Source of the DNA: G963665495 sp963665495 | GTDB lineage: Bacteria > Desulfobacterota > Desulfovibrionia > Desulfovibrionales > Desulfovibrionaceae | Assembly (NCBI GenBank): GCA_963665495.1 | Contig: OY762289.1 | Location: 6,244,444 to 6,308,443 of the forward strand | Direction: 5' to 3' | Length of the DNA stretch: 64,000 bases | Shown: positions 23,800-32,191 of the stretch, in pieces | How the letters are laid out: every line of letters begins with the position of its first letter | Position numbering within the stretch: position 1 is the first letter of the stretch | Position numbers and translations under genes: made by a program | Notes under the pieces: generated by a model | Databases searched by the model: none | Seen by the model: only the letters and a program-made list of their open reading frames with translations | What the model was told of the DNA's origin: nothing

Positions 23800-24009
23800 T
23801 TAATTGCAACCGATCTTGCATTCTTCTTCTTTTTCTGCGCAACCCTTCTTGCATTCTTCGTCGTCTGCACAGGTTTTTTTGCATGTTTCTGTCTGTGCTT
23901 CACAATCTTTCTGGCATTTTGCGGTGTTGTCAGTGGTAGCGAAAGCTGCGGGTACGGAAAAAGCCATAACCAGGGCCAAAGTCAAACAAAAGGCTACAAA
24001 ACGTTTCAT
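23800..24009 (-). CDS. Secreted eight-cysteine miniprotein, copy 2
   Basis: A 69-residue paralogue of the copy at 22986-23192. Signal sequence MKRFVAFCLTLALVMAFSVPAAFA, then a mature part of about 45 residues. Cysteines at 32, 36, 43, 47, 53, 57, 64 and 68 have exactly the same spacing as in copies 1 and 3, and the linkers are acidic and basic in alternation (CADDEECKKGCAEKEEEC). I chose the third in-frame ATG because AGGAG is nine bases before it; starts at 24027 and 24015 would leave odd residues ahead of the signal. It has its own terminator and is transcribed away from the GGDEF gene. The 240 bases upstream are AT-rich. Confidence 0.85.
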   Translation of the reverse strand: MKRFVAFCLTLALVMAFSVPAAFATTDNTAKCQKDCEAQTETCKKTCADDEECKKGCAEKEEECKIGCN

Positions 24010-24267
24010 GTGCATATTCTCCTGCATGGTTAGGTAGTGATTTATTAATAAAGACTAGGCCACAACAGACTTATATGCACTTTTTTAGCAGGTTGTCGAT
24101 AGAATTTTTTGATAAAGGGAAAAAAAAGACATTCAATGACGACTGAAACAAACGCGCCTGCGGGTCAGGATCGCCGTTTGGGTGGGATTGCATTTGTTAT
24201 TGATTGCACGATAGTATCGGTGCTCGAATTAATTTCCAGACCATAAAAGGTCCTAGGGGGAATCGTG

Positions 24268-25047
24268 ATGGAGAGCATGAGCGATGCGTTGTATATAAGC
24301 AAGTTAATCGGACTGGTTACCGATATTGCGGCAGGTCATCGTGATAGCGTTCAGGCTTTGATGGATCTGACCATCCCTGGTGAGTCGCCGGATCTTATCG
24401 GAAGACTTGCCGAAGCCATAGGGACCATTGTTGTGCAAAACGAAGCCAAGTCCTTCAAGCTCGAACTCATGATTGAAGATCTGCTGGCCGCGCATCTGGC
24501 TCTGGAGCAGGCGCGGCATGATCCGTTGACGGGTTTGCCCAACAGATCCATGTTTCACGAGATTCTTTGCGCCAAATGCCGCATGTCGGAAGAAACAGGC
24601 AAGCCGCTGGCGTTGCTGTTTTTTGACCTGGACAGATTCAAAGAGGTCAATGATACGTTCGGGCATCAAGCCGGTGATGAACTTCTGGTTCAGGTCGCGC
24701 GCCGGTTGGAGGATATTGTGGCCAGGCAGGGCGTGGTCGCCAGGCAGGGGGGGGATGAATTCACGCTGCTTCTGCCGCAGCCGGAAACCGAACAGCATGC
24801 CGAGACACTGGCCTGCTACATTGTCAGGGAAGTATCCAAGCCTTTCGAGCTGTCCACGGGAGACGTGCAGCTCAGTTGCTCCGTTGGCATTTCCTTTTTT
24901 CCGGCAGATGCGGATTCACCCCTGACTCTTTTGAAAAACGCGGATGTGGCCATGTATGAAGCCAAACAAAGCGGACGTAATACTTACAGGCGGTATTTGA
25001 GTGGAACCGGACAGGAACGCGCGACAGGCTGCCGGATCATCGGATAA
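24268..25047 (+). CDS. Diguanylate cyclase (GGDEF protein)
   Basis: A 259-residue cytoplasmic protein expected to make cyclic di-GMP from two GTP. The first 90 residues are helical with no named domain; the GGDEF domain follows, beginning HDPLTGLPNR, with FFDLDRFKEVND and the intact active-site GGDEF at residues 161-165. The inhibitory RXXD site that normally lies five residues before GGDEF is absent (ARQG is found there), so product inhibition is unlikely. No sensory domain or membrane segment is seen. The ATG at 24268 is seven bases behind AGGGGG; a GTG one codon earlier is possible. Confidence 0.9.
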   Translation: MESMSDALYISKLIGLVTDIAAGHRDSVQALMDLTIPGESPDLIGRLAEAIGTIVVQNEAKSFKLELMIEDLLAAHLALEQARHDPLTGLPNRSMFHEILCAKCRMSEETGKPLALLFFDLDRFKEVNDTFGHQAGDELLVQVARRLEDIVARQGVVARQGGDEFTLLLPQPETEQHAETLACYIVREVSKPFELSTGDVQLSCSVGISFFPADADSPLTLLKNADVAMYEAKQSGRNTYRRYLSGTGQERATGCRIIG

Positions 25048-25085
25048 GCACGGGAGAGTTCATCGGCTTATTGCGTCGGCAAAAA

Positions 25086-27605
25086 CTACGGGCGGGCAGT
25101 GCTGCATTCCGGTTGGGCAGTTGGGCTTTTCCAGCGTACGCTGATGGCGCCATGTTCCGCCGTGCAATAAAAAGGAATGTGCCGGCGGGCCAGTGCCTGT
25201 ACGACTTCAGGTTGGGGAAAATGGAATTGATTGAGAAAACCGGCGCTACAGAGAGCGGCAAGCGGTGCGACCCGATAGTAGAACTCGGGGTTCAGGGCGC
25301 TTGACGCGCCATGGTGCGGCACCACCAGAATCTGGCTTGAAAGATTCTGCCCGCTTTCCAGAAGAACCTGCAGGCCGCCAAGTTCGAGATCTCCAGGCAG
25401 TATAGCCAGTCCCTGATCTCCCCAGACAAGCCGCAAACAGAGTGAATTATTGTTGGAGTCCTTGCAATTCAGGGGCAGGGACGGGTGCAATACCTCCATT
25501 AGCAGCCCCGGTTCCAGAACAAGTTTTTGGCCCGCTGTCCAGATTTCAGGCCGGATCTGTCGTCGCCGGAGAATTTTTGCCAGCGGAATCTGATTCCAGT
25601 CATGAGGCAGGCAGCCGTTGGTGCCGAAACGCTCAATGGAAAAACGGGACAGGATATACAACAATCCGCGCAGATGATCGTTGTCCGGATGACTGTAGGC
25701 GACATAGTCCAGGTTGGGCGCATGGTTTGCCGTCAAAGCCGGAGCCAGAATTGCCTTGCCGATATCAAAGGTCCGGGATTTGAACCCCCCTCCGTCAATG
25801 AGCAGCCTTTTTCCGGCCGGTGTTTCCAGCAAAAGCGACTGACCTTGCCCCACATCCAGCATGGTCAGGCGCAGCGCCGGGGGCAGATGCGCGAGCCCTG
25901 CCAGAGCGGGAATGAACAGCAGCAGCGCGCTGAACAAAAATGGCAGGCGCAGTGAATTTGTGCCGCTGGGAGTAAGGGATGCGTGGGATGAAAGCCGCAG
26001 GCGAGCAACCAGGAAGACGCAGAGCAATGCACCCCAATACCCGGCCCAGGACGCCTCCGGCGGGCGCAGGCAGAGCAGCGTGGGGAGCAGATGCCAGTCC
26101 TTCAGCTGCTCGAGCAGAAGAAGTCCTTTGTCCAGCGGAGCTGCGGAAAGGTTCATAAGCAGGGTTCCGACGGACGTTGCGCCTAAAGCGGAGACAAGCA
26201 ACCCCAGCAGTCCGCATGAAAGTGTGACGAACAACAGCGGCAGCCAGAGCAGATTGGGCAGCGGATTCATCGGAATTTCACCGAAATAATTGACCGCCAG
26301 AGGCAGTGTGGCCAGCTGCGCCGCCAGGCTGACGCCTATCAATTCCAGCGGCCTGACTAGCAGAACTCCGGCTCTTTTCCGCAGTCCGGGCTCTTGCTTC
26401 AATGTCGCTGCCTGAGTCTGGAAGCGTTTCAGCATCATGGAGCGTAATTCCACAAAGCAGGCTATTCCCGCCACTGCCCCGGCCGAAAGCTGCAGGCGCA
26501 GATCAAAGAGCATATGCGGACTCCAGAGCAGCAGCAGGAGCAGCGCCACGAATAAACCATCCAACAGAACGCGCGGGCTACCGCGCCAAAGCAATACCGT
26601 CCAGACAGTGAACATTAAAAAAGCGCGCATCAGGCTGGGCGTGGCATTGCCGAGCCAGACATAAGGTACGGCAAAAGCCAGTCCTAGAGCCATGCAGAGC
26701 TTACTGCGCGGAACGCGCAGCATCAGCCGTGGAAACAGGCGGCAGAGCAGCAACCCGACAAGGGCGCCCAAGGATACGGCAAAGCCAACATGCAGGCCGG
26801 AAAGGGCCAGCGAATGCGCCAGGGATCCTTGCCCCAGAACCTCGGCCGTGCCGGAAGAAAGATAGAACCGTTCGCCGAAAAGCATGGCAAAGAGAACGGC
26901 TTTTCCCTGAGTCATCCGTGGTTCGCCCCCCATGGTTTTCAGGGCAATACGCTGGATCTTGTCGCGTATCGTCTGCAAAGGGTGCGTCTCTTTTGGAATT
27001 AAGGAAAAATTCTCACGGTCTTTAAACAAATAAGCCCGGTAGCCCACACCCAGTTCCGACCAGTAGCCTTCGATGTCCCAGCTGCCCGGATTAGAGAAAT
27101 TATGTACCGGTTTGATGTGCAAACGCGTACGCATTTGCTCTCCGGGAAGGGGACGTACCGGCGGCTGAATCCAGGTCAGCACCAGATCGGCGGGCAACTT
27201 CCACTGTTCGCCGTTTTCCAGTTCGCAGACCACGTCGGAGAGCAGTATTCGCAAACGCCGATCCATTTTGCTCTCCACTCCACGTACCAGGCCGTTGGCA
27301 AGCACTTTCCTGCCTTGCTGCATCCAGTCAGGCAGCGGAACAGAAGGTGCGGCAGGTGCGGATGTGAGGAACGTACCGCATAGCGTCCCCAGCAGAAAAC
27401 AACAGAAGGCCGTGGGGATGCCGTACGCGGTCCGCAGGCGCGGCAGGGCAAAAAGCAAGAAAAGAATAAAAGCCGCAACGGTGGTCAATGGCCCCCTGGT
27501 AAAGAACAACCCCAAATGCACCGACAGGAAAAAGAGCTGCCAGCGCAGCAGAACAATGCCTTGCCGGGGGACATGGAATCGTGTGGATTCGGAGAATTGT
27601 TTCAC
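25086..27605 (-). CDS. comEC: ComEC/Rec2-family DNA uptake channel
   Basis: About 839 residues, the usual size of full-length ComEC. Hydrophobic segments at the N-terminus are followed by an OB-like soluble domain, then the multi-membrane competence domain with HSLALSGLHVGFAVSLGALVG and NATPSLMRAF, and a C-terminal metallo-beta-lactamase-like domain with SHPDNDHLRG and VVPHHGASSALN, which may degrade the non-transported strand. It should form the channel that brings single-stranded DNA across the inner membrane. The start is uncertain: a GTG at 27605 precedes the hydrophobic segments, and the frame is open to a TTG at 27686; neither has a clear ribosome binding site. Confidence 0.88.
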   Translation of the reverse strand: MKQFSESTRFHVPRQGIVLLRWQLFFLSVHLGLFFTRGPLTTVAAFILFLLFALPRLRTAYGIPTAFCCFLLGTLCGTFLTSAPAAPSVPLPDWMQQGRKVLANGLVRGVESKMDRRLRILLSDVVCELENGEQWKLPADLVLTWIQPPVRPLPGEQMRTRLHIKPVHNFSNPGSWDIEGYWSELGVGYRAYLFKDRENFSLIPKETHPLQTIRDKIQRIALKTMGGEPRMTQGKAVLFAMLFGERFYLSSGTAEVLGQGSLAHSLALSGLHVGFAVSLGALVGLLLCRLFPRLMLRVPRSKLCMALGLAFAVPYVWLGNATPSLMRAFLMFTVWTVLLWRGSPRVLLDGLFVALLLLLLWSPHMLFDLRLQLSAGAVAGIACFVELRSMMLKRFQTQAATLKQEPGLRKRAGVLLVRPLELIGVSLAAQLATLPLAVNYFGEIPMNPLPNLLWLPLLFVTLSCGLLGLLVSALGATSVGTLLMNLSAAPLDKGLLLLEQLKDWHLLPTLLCLRPPEASWAGYWGALLCVFLVARLRLSSHASLTPSGTNSLRLPFLFSALLLFIPALAGLAHLPPALRLTMLDVGQGQSLLLETPAGKRLLIDGGGFKSRTFDIGKAILAPALTANHAPNLDYVAYSHPDNDHLRGLLYILSRFSIERFGTNGCLPHDWNQIPLAKILRRRQIRPEIWTAGQKLVLEPGLLMEVLHPSLPLNCKDSNNNSLCLRLVWGDQGLAILPGDLELGGLQVLLESGQNLSSQILVVPHHGASSALNPEFYYRVAPLAALCSAGFLNQFHFPQPEVVQALARRHIPFYCTAEHGAISVRWKSPTAQPECSTARP

Positions 27606-27787
27606 TTGATTGCCGGTAGGCTGTTGAAAATCGGGTTGCCGGATCTTATTCTGAATGACAGTACCAATTGTACGATAAATGCACAATAAACCGGAATGAT
27701 GAAATTAAGTCTTAAAGTAGTCAGTTGTGTTTCATTGCAAAACGTGCCACGAAAAGAAAAACAACGTACAAAAAGACCAGGTAAGGT

Positions 27788-29032
27788 ATGAGCCGACAGA
27801 AGTCTTCGACGTATGAAACGGTCTTTATGGCCAGGCAGCCCGTGTTCGACAGGCGGATGGACGTTTGGGGATACAGGTTGCTATATCGGGACAGCAAAGA
27901 GGCGCAACAGGCTGTCATGGTAGACGAACTCGAAGCGACGTTGCGGGTGATGACTTCGGTAACTCTTTGCAACGAAGAGGCTTTTGAAAAAGAAAAATTT
28001 TTAATCAGCTTTTCCGAGGAAGCCATCCTGGTTGGAGCGCCTTACTGCATGCCTCCAGCCAGCACCATTGTGCTCGTTTCTGCGGAAAACGATATCACGC
28101 GTTATTATCTGGAAGCGCTGGGCGATCTTAAGGCCAGCGGTTACGAGATTGCCTTGAGTAATTTTGAAGGAAATTCCGCGTATGAAAGCCTGCATCTGCA
28201 GGCCAACTATTTGATCCTTGATGTACTGAATAAGGACCACGATGAACTTGCCAGGCTGATCTCCTCTGCGCAGCGTTTCGATGTACCGCTGATTGCCAAA
28301 CGGATTGAGGACCACGATACCTTTGATTTGATCCGGGATCTGGGGATAGCTTATTTCACCGGCTTTTTTTTCAAACGCCCCAAAAACATGTGCGCTCGGA
28401 AATTGTCTCCGGCAAACTGTTCGCGTCTGCGGCTTTTTGAGATTCTCAAAGGAGATTCTCCGGATTTTGACAAGCTTGCAGAGTCCATAGAGGCGGATGT
28501 TTCCATCAGCCACAGGCTTCTGGCCCTGTTGAATTCACCGGCTTTCGGCTTTGTCCAGAAGGTGAGCACCATCCGTAAAGCTATAGTCCTGGCAGGGTGG
28601 AACCAGATTCGGAACTGGCTGCGCCTGCTCATCCTGACCGACATGCCCGCGCCCGAAAAGACACGCGAGTTGTGCTCTCTGGCGGCACAGCGGGCAAAAT
28701 TTCTGGAACTCATAGCCTGTGAGCTGAAAAGAGAAAATAAGGCTGATTCCTATTTTCTGCTGGGGCTGTTTTCCCTGCTCGAGCCCATGCTGGATATGCC
28801 CATGCCTGATATTCTCAAGCATCTGCTGTTGGAAGATTCGCTCAAGGATGCGTTGATGGGCAAGGACAACGAGTTTTCCCGTTTGTTGCAGCTGGTGGAA
28901 AATCTGGAATCCTGCGACTGGGAACAGTTGGGAGCGGTTATCGATGAATTGCAACTGGACCCCAGGGAAGTGGAAAACTGTTATCGGCAGGCCATCTGCT
29001 GGAGTTCTACCTTTTTCAGCAATTGCAGCTGA
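27788..29032 (+). CDS. EAL/HDOD signalling protein (YuxH type)
   Basis: A 414-residue two-domain protein. Residues 10-200 form an EAL-like domain in which the EAL triplet region is replaced by ARQPVFDRR and YRLLYRD, so cyclic di-GMP hydrolysis is unlikely. Residues 215-400 form an HDOD domain (ISHRLLALLNSPAFG, then AIVLAGWNQIRNWL). Proteins of this architecture are thought to bind second messengers or partners instead of degrading them. The gene is 18 bases ahead of trmO and may be co-transcribed with it. A GGDEF gene lies 3 kb upstream with ComEC, on the other strand, between them. Confidence 0.88.
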   Translation: MSRQKSSTYETVFMARQPVFDRRMDVWGYRLLYRDSKEAQQAVMVDELEATLRVMTSVTLCNEEAFEKEKFLISFSEEAILVGAPYCMPPASTIVLVSAENDITRYYLEALGDLKASGYEIALSNFEGNSAYESLHLQANYLILDVLNKDHDELARLISSAQRFDVPLIAKRIEDHDTFDLIRDLGIAYFTGFFFKRPKNMCARKLSPANCSRLRLFEILKGDSPDFDKLAESIEADVSISHRLLALLNSPAFGFVQKVSTIRKAIVLAGWNQIRNWLRLLILTDMPAPEKTRELCSLAAQRAKFLELIACELKRENKADSYFLLGLFSLLEPMLDMPMPDILKHLLLEDSLKDALMGKDNEFSRLLQLVENLESCDWEQLGAVIDELQLDPREVENCYRQAICWSSTFFSNCS

Positions 29033-29050
29033 TAAATTCCAGGAGCGTTT

Positions 29051-29467
29051 ATGGACGGTATCAAACCGGTATTGGTGGTCGTGGGGGTGATTCGTTCCGT
29101 TCTCAGCGACAGGGAAAATTGTCCGAAAATGGAGCATGAAGGCGGCGTGGAAGCCGTCATTGAGATAGATCCGGCCTATGAACTCGCTCTGGACGGGCTC
29201 GAAGTGGGGGAGGAGCTGATTCTCCTGACCTGGCTGCATCAGGCCGGTCGCGAGTATCTGCGGGTGCATCCGCGCGGCAACAAGGCAAACCCCAAACGCG
29301 GCGTTTTTTCCACCCGCTCGCCCGACAGGCCCAACCCCATAGGCATGCATAAAGTAACTCTCAAGGCGCTGAACGGGCTGAAGCTGACAGTTTTTCCCCT
29401 GGAAGCCTTTGATGGTACGCCGGTCATCGATATCAAGCCTTTTCTCAGCTCAAGAACTCTCAAATAA
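29051..29467 (+). CDS. trmO: tRNA methyltransferase TrmO (TsaA/YaeB family)
   Basis: A 138-residue protein with the family signature RGVFSTRSPDRPNPIGMHKV (about residues 81-100), which forms the S-adenosylmethionine site. TrmO methylates N6 of threonylcarbamoyl-adenosine at position 37 of tRNAs for threonine. E. coli YaeB is longer; short forms such as this one are common in archaea and sulfate reducers. It lies between the EAL/HDOD gene and an aldehyde ferredoxin oxidoreductase. Short UPF0066 proteins are sometimes found near molybdopterin genes, so a role linked to the next gene cannot be excluded. Confidence 0.82.
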   Translation: MDGIKPVLVVVGVIRSVLSDRENCPKMEHEGGVEAVIEIDPAYELALDGLEVGEELILLTWLHQAGREYLRVHPRGNKANPKRGVFSTRSPDRPNPIGMHKVTLKALNGLKLTVFPLEAFDGTPVIDIKPFLSSRTLK

Positions 29468-29493
29468 TAATTCGCAGCAGGCAGGAACGACAC

Positions 29494-31251
29494 GTGCGAC
29501 CCTTTGGCTGGACCGGCAAAATTCTGCATATTGATTTGACTTCAGGCCGTTATGCAACCGAGGAACCGCCGGAGCACTGGTACGCTGACGTGCTAGGCGG
29601 CAGGGGCCTGGCCGGGCGTTATCTTCGCCGCCAAGGCAATAAGGCCTGGGATGCTCAGGATATGGAGCTGCTGGTTTTTGCGGGTCCGCTGGTTGGTACG
29701 TGCGCGCCGGGCGCCGCCATGGCCACGCTGCAGTGTCGTTCGCCCCTGACGGGGGCGCTGGCTGACAGCTGCGTGGGCGGATTGCTGGGCACGGAACTGA
29801 AGCGGGCCGGATGGGACGGCCTGCGGATCACCGGCAGGGCCAATGCCCGTTGCGGGCTGGAGATCTCGGACGGTACGCTACGGATTATCGATGCCGCGCA
29901 TCTGACCGGGCTCCGGACCACCGCTCTGGCCCGGACACTCGGAGGGTCCGGGGCCTTGCTGGCCACCGGCCCGGCAGCAGAATCCGGCGTACGCTTCGCC
30001 TGCCTCAGCGTGGACGGCTGTTTTACCGCCGGCAGAGGAGGACTGGGGCTCTGTTTTTCCGCCAAAAATCTCAAATATCTGGCCGTACGCGGTACGGGCG
30101 AAGTGCGCGTAAAAGATCCGAAAGCTCTGGAAGACGCGCGCGCCAAAATTCTGCGTCAGACAGCCGCGTCGCCCGCGTTGTTGGGGCAATACGGCTTCGG
30201 TAATTACGGAACTGCGGCAATGTACGACCTGCTTCATAGCCGCAGGATGATGCCCACGGACAATTTTCGGCTAACGCGCTTTGAACCTGCGCCGGAACTC
30301 AACGCCGTGGCCTGCCGCCGGCGCTACGAGACTCAGGCCGCGGGCTGTCCCGGCTGTCACATCCGCTGCCTGCGAATCTCCGCGGACAATGCGCCCATGC
30401 CGGGCGTGGAAGCCTTGTCCCATTTTACGGCCTTGCTGGAAAATGGTGATCTGGACCTGGCGGTGGCAGCCTATCAACGCTGCTGCGAGCTGGGTATGGA
30501 CAGCATCTCCGCAGCAGCGACTCTGGCCTGCCATGCGGAAATTCGAGGTACGGCATTGGCGGGCGAAGAGCTTCTGGATTTGTTGGATGCCACGGCCGCG
30601 AACGCAGGTCTCGGCGCAGAACTCGCCGCAGGGTCGCTGGCCTATGCCGGGATGCAAGGGCGGCCAGAAGCTTCCATGTCCGTCAAAGGACTCGAACTGC
30701 CGTCCTTTGATCCGCGCGGCGCCTACGGCATGGCTCTGGGATACGCGCTTTCCACCCGTGGCGGGTGCCATTTGCGGGCCACGGCTTTTGCCCACGAAAT
30801 TCTGCGTAAACCAGTGGCCACGGACCGCTTTACCTTCAGCGGCAAGGCCCGGATCATCAAAACCGGCGAAGACGCCAATGCCGCCGCGGACGCCATGGGC
30901 GTCTGCAAGTTTCTGTTTCTGGCCTCCGGCCTGGAAGAATACGCCCAGGCTTTGCAAGCCGTCACAGGACTGGAGGTTACAGCCCAGGATCTGTCGCGAA
31001 TCGGAGAACGGATTTATCTCAACGAGCGCTGCGTAAATCAGCTCTACGGACTGAATTCTGACTCCGACGATCTTCCGGACCGTTTTTTTGCCGAACCGGG
31101 CAGCGGCGGCGATGGAATCCAAGTGCCTCCACTGGACAGGGCTGGTTTCCTGGAAGCGCGCCGGACGTATTACTCCATCCGCGGCCTGGAATCCGACGGA
31201 AAGGTTCTTGCCGCCAAGGCTCGGGAACTTGGCCTGGAGCTTGGGGCATAA
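29494..31251 (+). CDS. Aldehyde ferredoxin oxidoreductase
   Basis: A 585-residue enzyme with a tungsten or molybdenum bis-pterin centre and one [4Fe-4S] cluster, which oxidises aldehydes to acids with ferredoxin as acceptor. It opens with FGWTGKILHIDLTSG. The cluster ligands are C285, C288, C292 (CPGCHIRC) and C471 (GVCKF), as in the family. The pterin-binding GGRGLA is near residue 32. Length is close to that of archaeal AOR (about 605). Starts at GTG with a CAGGAA site. The gene ends at a bidirectional terminator. Substrate cannot be read from the sequence. Such enzymes are common in Desulfovibrio. Confidence 0.92.
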   Translation: MRPFGWTGKILHIDLTSGRYATEEPPEHWYADVLGGRGLAGRYLRRQGNKAWDAQDMELLVFAGPLVGTCAPGAAMATLQCRSPLTGALADSCVGGLLGTELKRAGWDGLRITGRANARCGLEISDGTLRIIDAAHLTGLRTTALARTLGGSGALLATGPAAESGVRFACLSVDGCFTAGRGGLGLCFSAKNLKYLAVRGTGEVRVKDPKALEDARAKILRQTAASPALLGQYGFGNYGTAAMYDLLHSRRMMPTDNFRLTRFEPAPELNAVACRRRYETQAAGCPGCHIRCLRISADNAPMPGVEALSHFTALLENGDLDLAVAAYQRCCELGMDSISAAATLACHAEIRGTALAGEELLDLLDATAANAGLGAELAAGSLAYAGMQGRPEASMSVKGLELPSFDPRGAYGMALGYALSTRGGCHLRATAFAHEILRKPVATDRFTFSGKARIIKTGEDANAAADAMGVCKFLFLASGLEEYAQALQAVTGLEVTAQDLSRIGERIYLNERCVNQLYGLNSDSDDLPDRFFAEPGSGGDGIQVPPLDRAGFLEARRTYYSIRGLESDGKVLAAKARELGLELGA

Positions 31252-31254
31252 AAA

Positions 31255-31279
31255 AAGCCAGGCATACGCTGCCTGGCTT
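31255..31279. terminator. Bidirectional terminator
   Basis: A perfect 10-bp stem AAGCCAGGCA/TGCCTGGCTT. On the minus strand seven T follow directly, ending the secreted-protein gene at 31306. On the plus strand it lies just behind the aldehyde oxidoreductase stop, with T6 a little farther at about 31288. Confidence 0.9.
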
Positions 31280-31305
31280 GTATCGCATTTTTTCGGGTAA
31301 AGCGC

Positions 31306-31749
31306 TTAGTTCTGCTGCTGTTCTTCTACCGGCGGATTTTCCAGACCGGATCCTTCGACTTCAACTCCCTGATCCTGGGGAGTCGTATCTGTTCCTGCTT
31401 CTTCAGATCCAGACTGGTCTTCACTTCCTACAGGCATTTGCTCTATTTCAAGCGTATCTATAGTCAGTATTGATTCACCATTATCACCGGTTGTGAGACT
31501 TCCTGTTATAAGAGCACGCTCTCCTGCATGTTCTAACAGATTATCTCCATCGAGATCATATACGATGCCACTGTCGGAATCGAATATGACGCCACTGTCC
31601 GTTGCATAAATAGTACCTGTTTCTTCGATTCTGCTGGGCTGCTGCTGATCATTGGTAGTACTTGTTGCGTTTACAGGTCCGAAAACACCAATGATACTCA
31701 TGAATACGATGGCTGTGATGCAATTTTTTACGGACAACTTTGGAATCAT
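31306..31749 (-). CDS. Secreted protein with acidic C-terminal tail
   Basis: A 147-residue protein. A signal sequence runs to about residue 28 (GVFGPVNA). Then comes a small beta-rich domain (residues 40-106) with repeated SGVIFD / SGIVYD segments and an ITGSLTTGDNGE-ILTIDTLE run that resembles small OB-type folds. The last 40 residues are Glu, Asp, Gln and Gly-rich and probably disordered. The frame extends upstream to 31869, but the ATG at 31749 has AAGGAG seven bases before it and directly begins the signal sequence. No cysteines in the mature part. I do not recognise the family. Confidence 0.8.
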   Translation of the reverse strand: MIPKLSVKNCITAIVFMSIIGVFGPVNATSTTNDQQQPSRIEETGTIYATDSGVIFDSDSGIVYDLDGDNLLEHAGERALITGSLTTGDNGESILTIDTLEIEQMPVGSEDQSGSEEAGTDTTPQDQGVEVEGSGLENPPVEEQQQN

Positions 31750-31968
31750 TACAATTCTCCTTAAAATGGATAAAAAAATTCTCCTCTGCTTTGCAGAAGA
31801 GATTTTGGTCACAATATTGCAAAAACAAAGCCAGCAGCAGATAACAACACTTTTTTTATTGTTTTGCATAATAAAATCAACGAAATGTATGCGTTTTATT
31901 TTGCAGGTAAAGGAGTCGATTGCTCTTTAAAATGAAAAAACAGGAAGTTTCAGTTCAGCCTTTGTAAG

Positions 31969-32086
31969 AATCGGAAACGATAGTTCCGATTGGGGTATAT
32001 GTGTCAGGAGGCTTCGTATGGAGGCTCCTAAGGGGTTTTTTGTCGAAAAAAAAGGGTAAAACAGGAATTTGAAATTCCGATTTTTT
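31969..32086 (+). promoter_or_regulatory. Series of hairpins with alternative pairing
   Basis: Three stem-loops precede the YitT-type gene: AATCGGAA/TTCCGATT (31969-31991); AGGAG-CTTC/GGAG-CTCCT with a mismatch (32006-32029), followed by T6; and GGAAT/ATTCC (32064-32078), followed by T6. The third contains a second TTCCGATT (32075-32082), so AATCGGAA could pair with either copy. The layout resembles an attenuator, or one or two small RNAs with terminators. The remainder of 31750-32191 is AT-rich with no gene. Confidence 0.4.
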
Positions 32087-32114
32087 CTTCTGTGAAAACA
32101 CCAGGTTCGGGCAA

Positions 32115-32143
32115 TTCAGGGTTTGGAAGGACAGGCATATAAT
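32115..32143 (+). promoter_or_regulatory. Probable sigma-70 promoter of the YitT-type gene
   Basis: A perfect -10 TATAAT (32138-32143) with a weak -35 TTCAGG (32115-32120) at 17 bases. The start codon is 49 bases farther on. Confidence 0.5.
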
Positions 32144-32191
32144 TTGCTTTCGGGCGCAGTAGATTGGTCATATTGAATTGGAGAACCAAAA

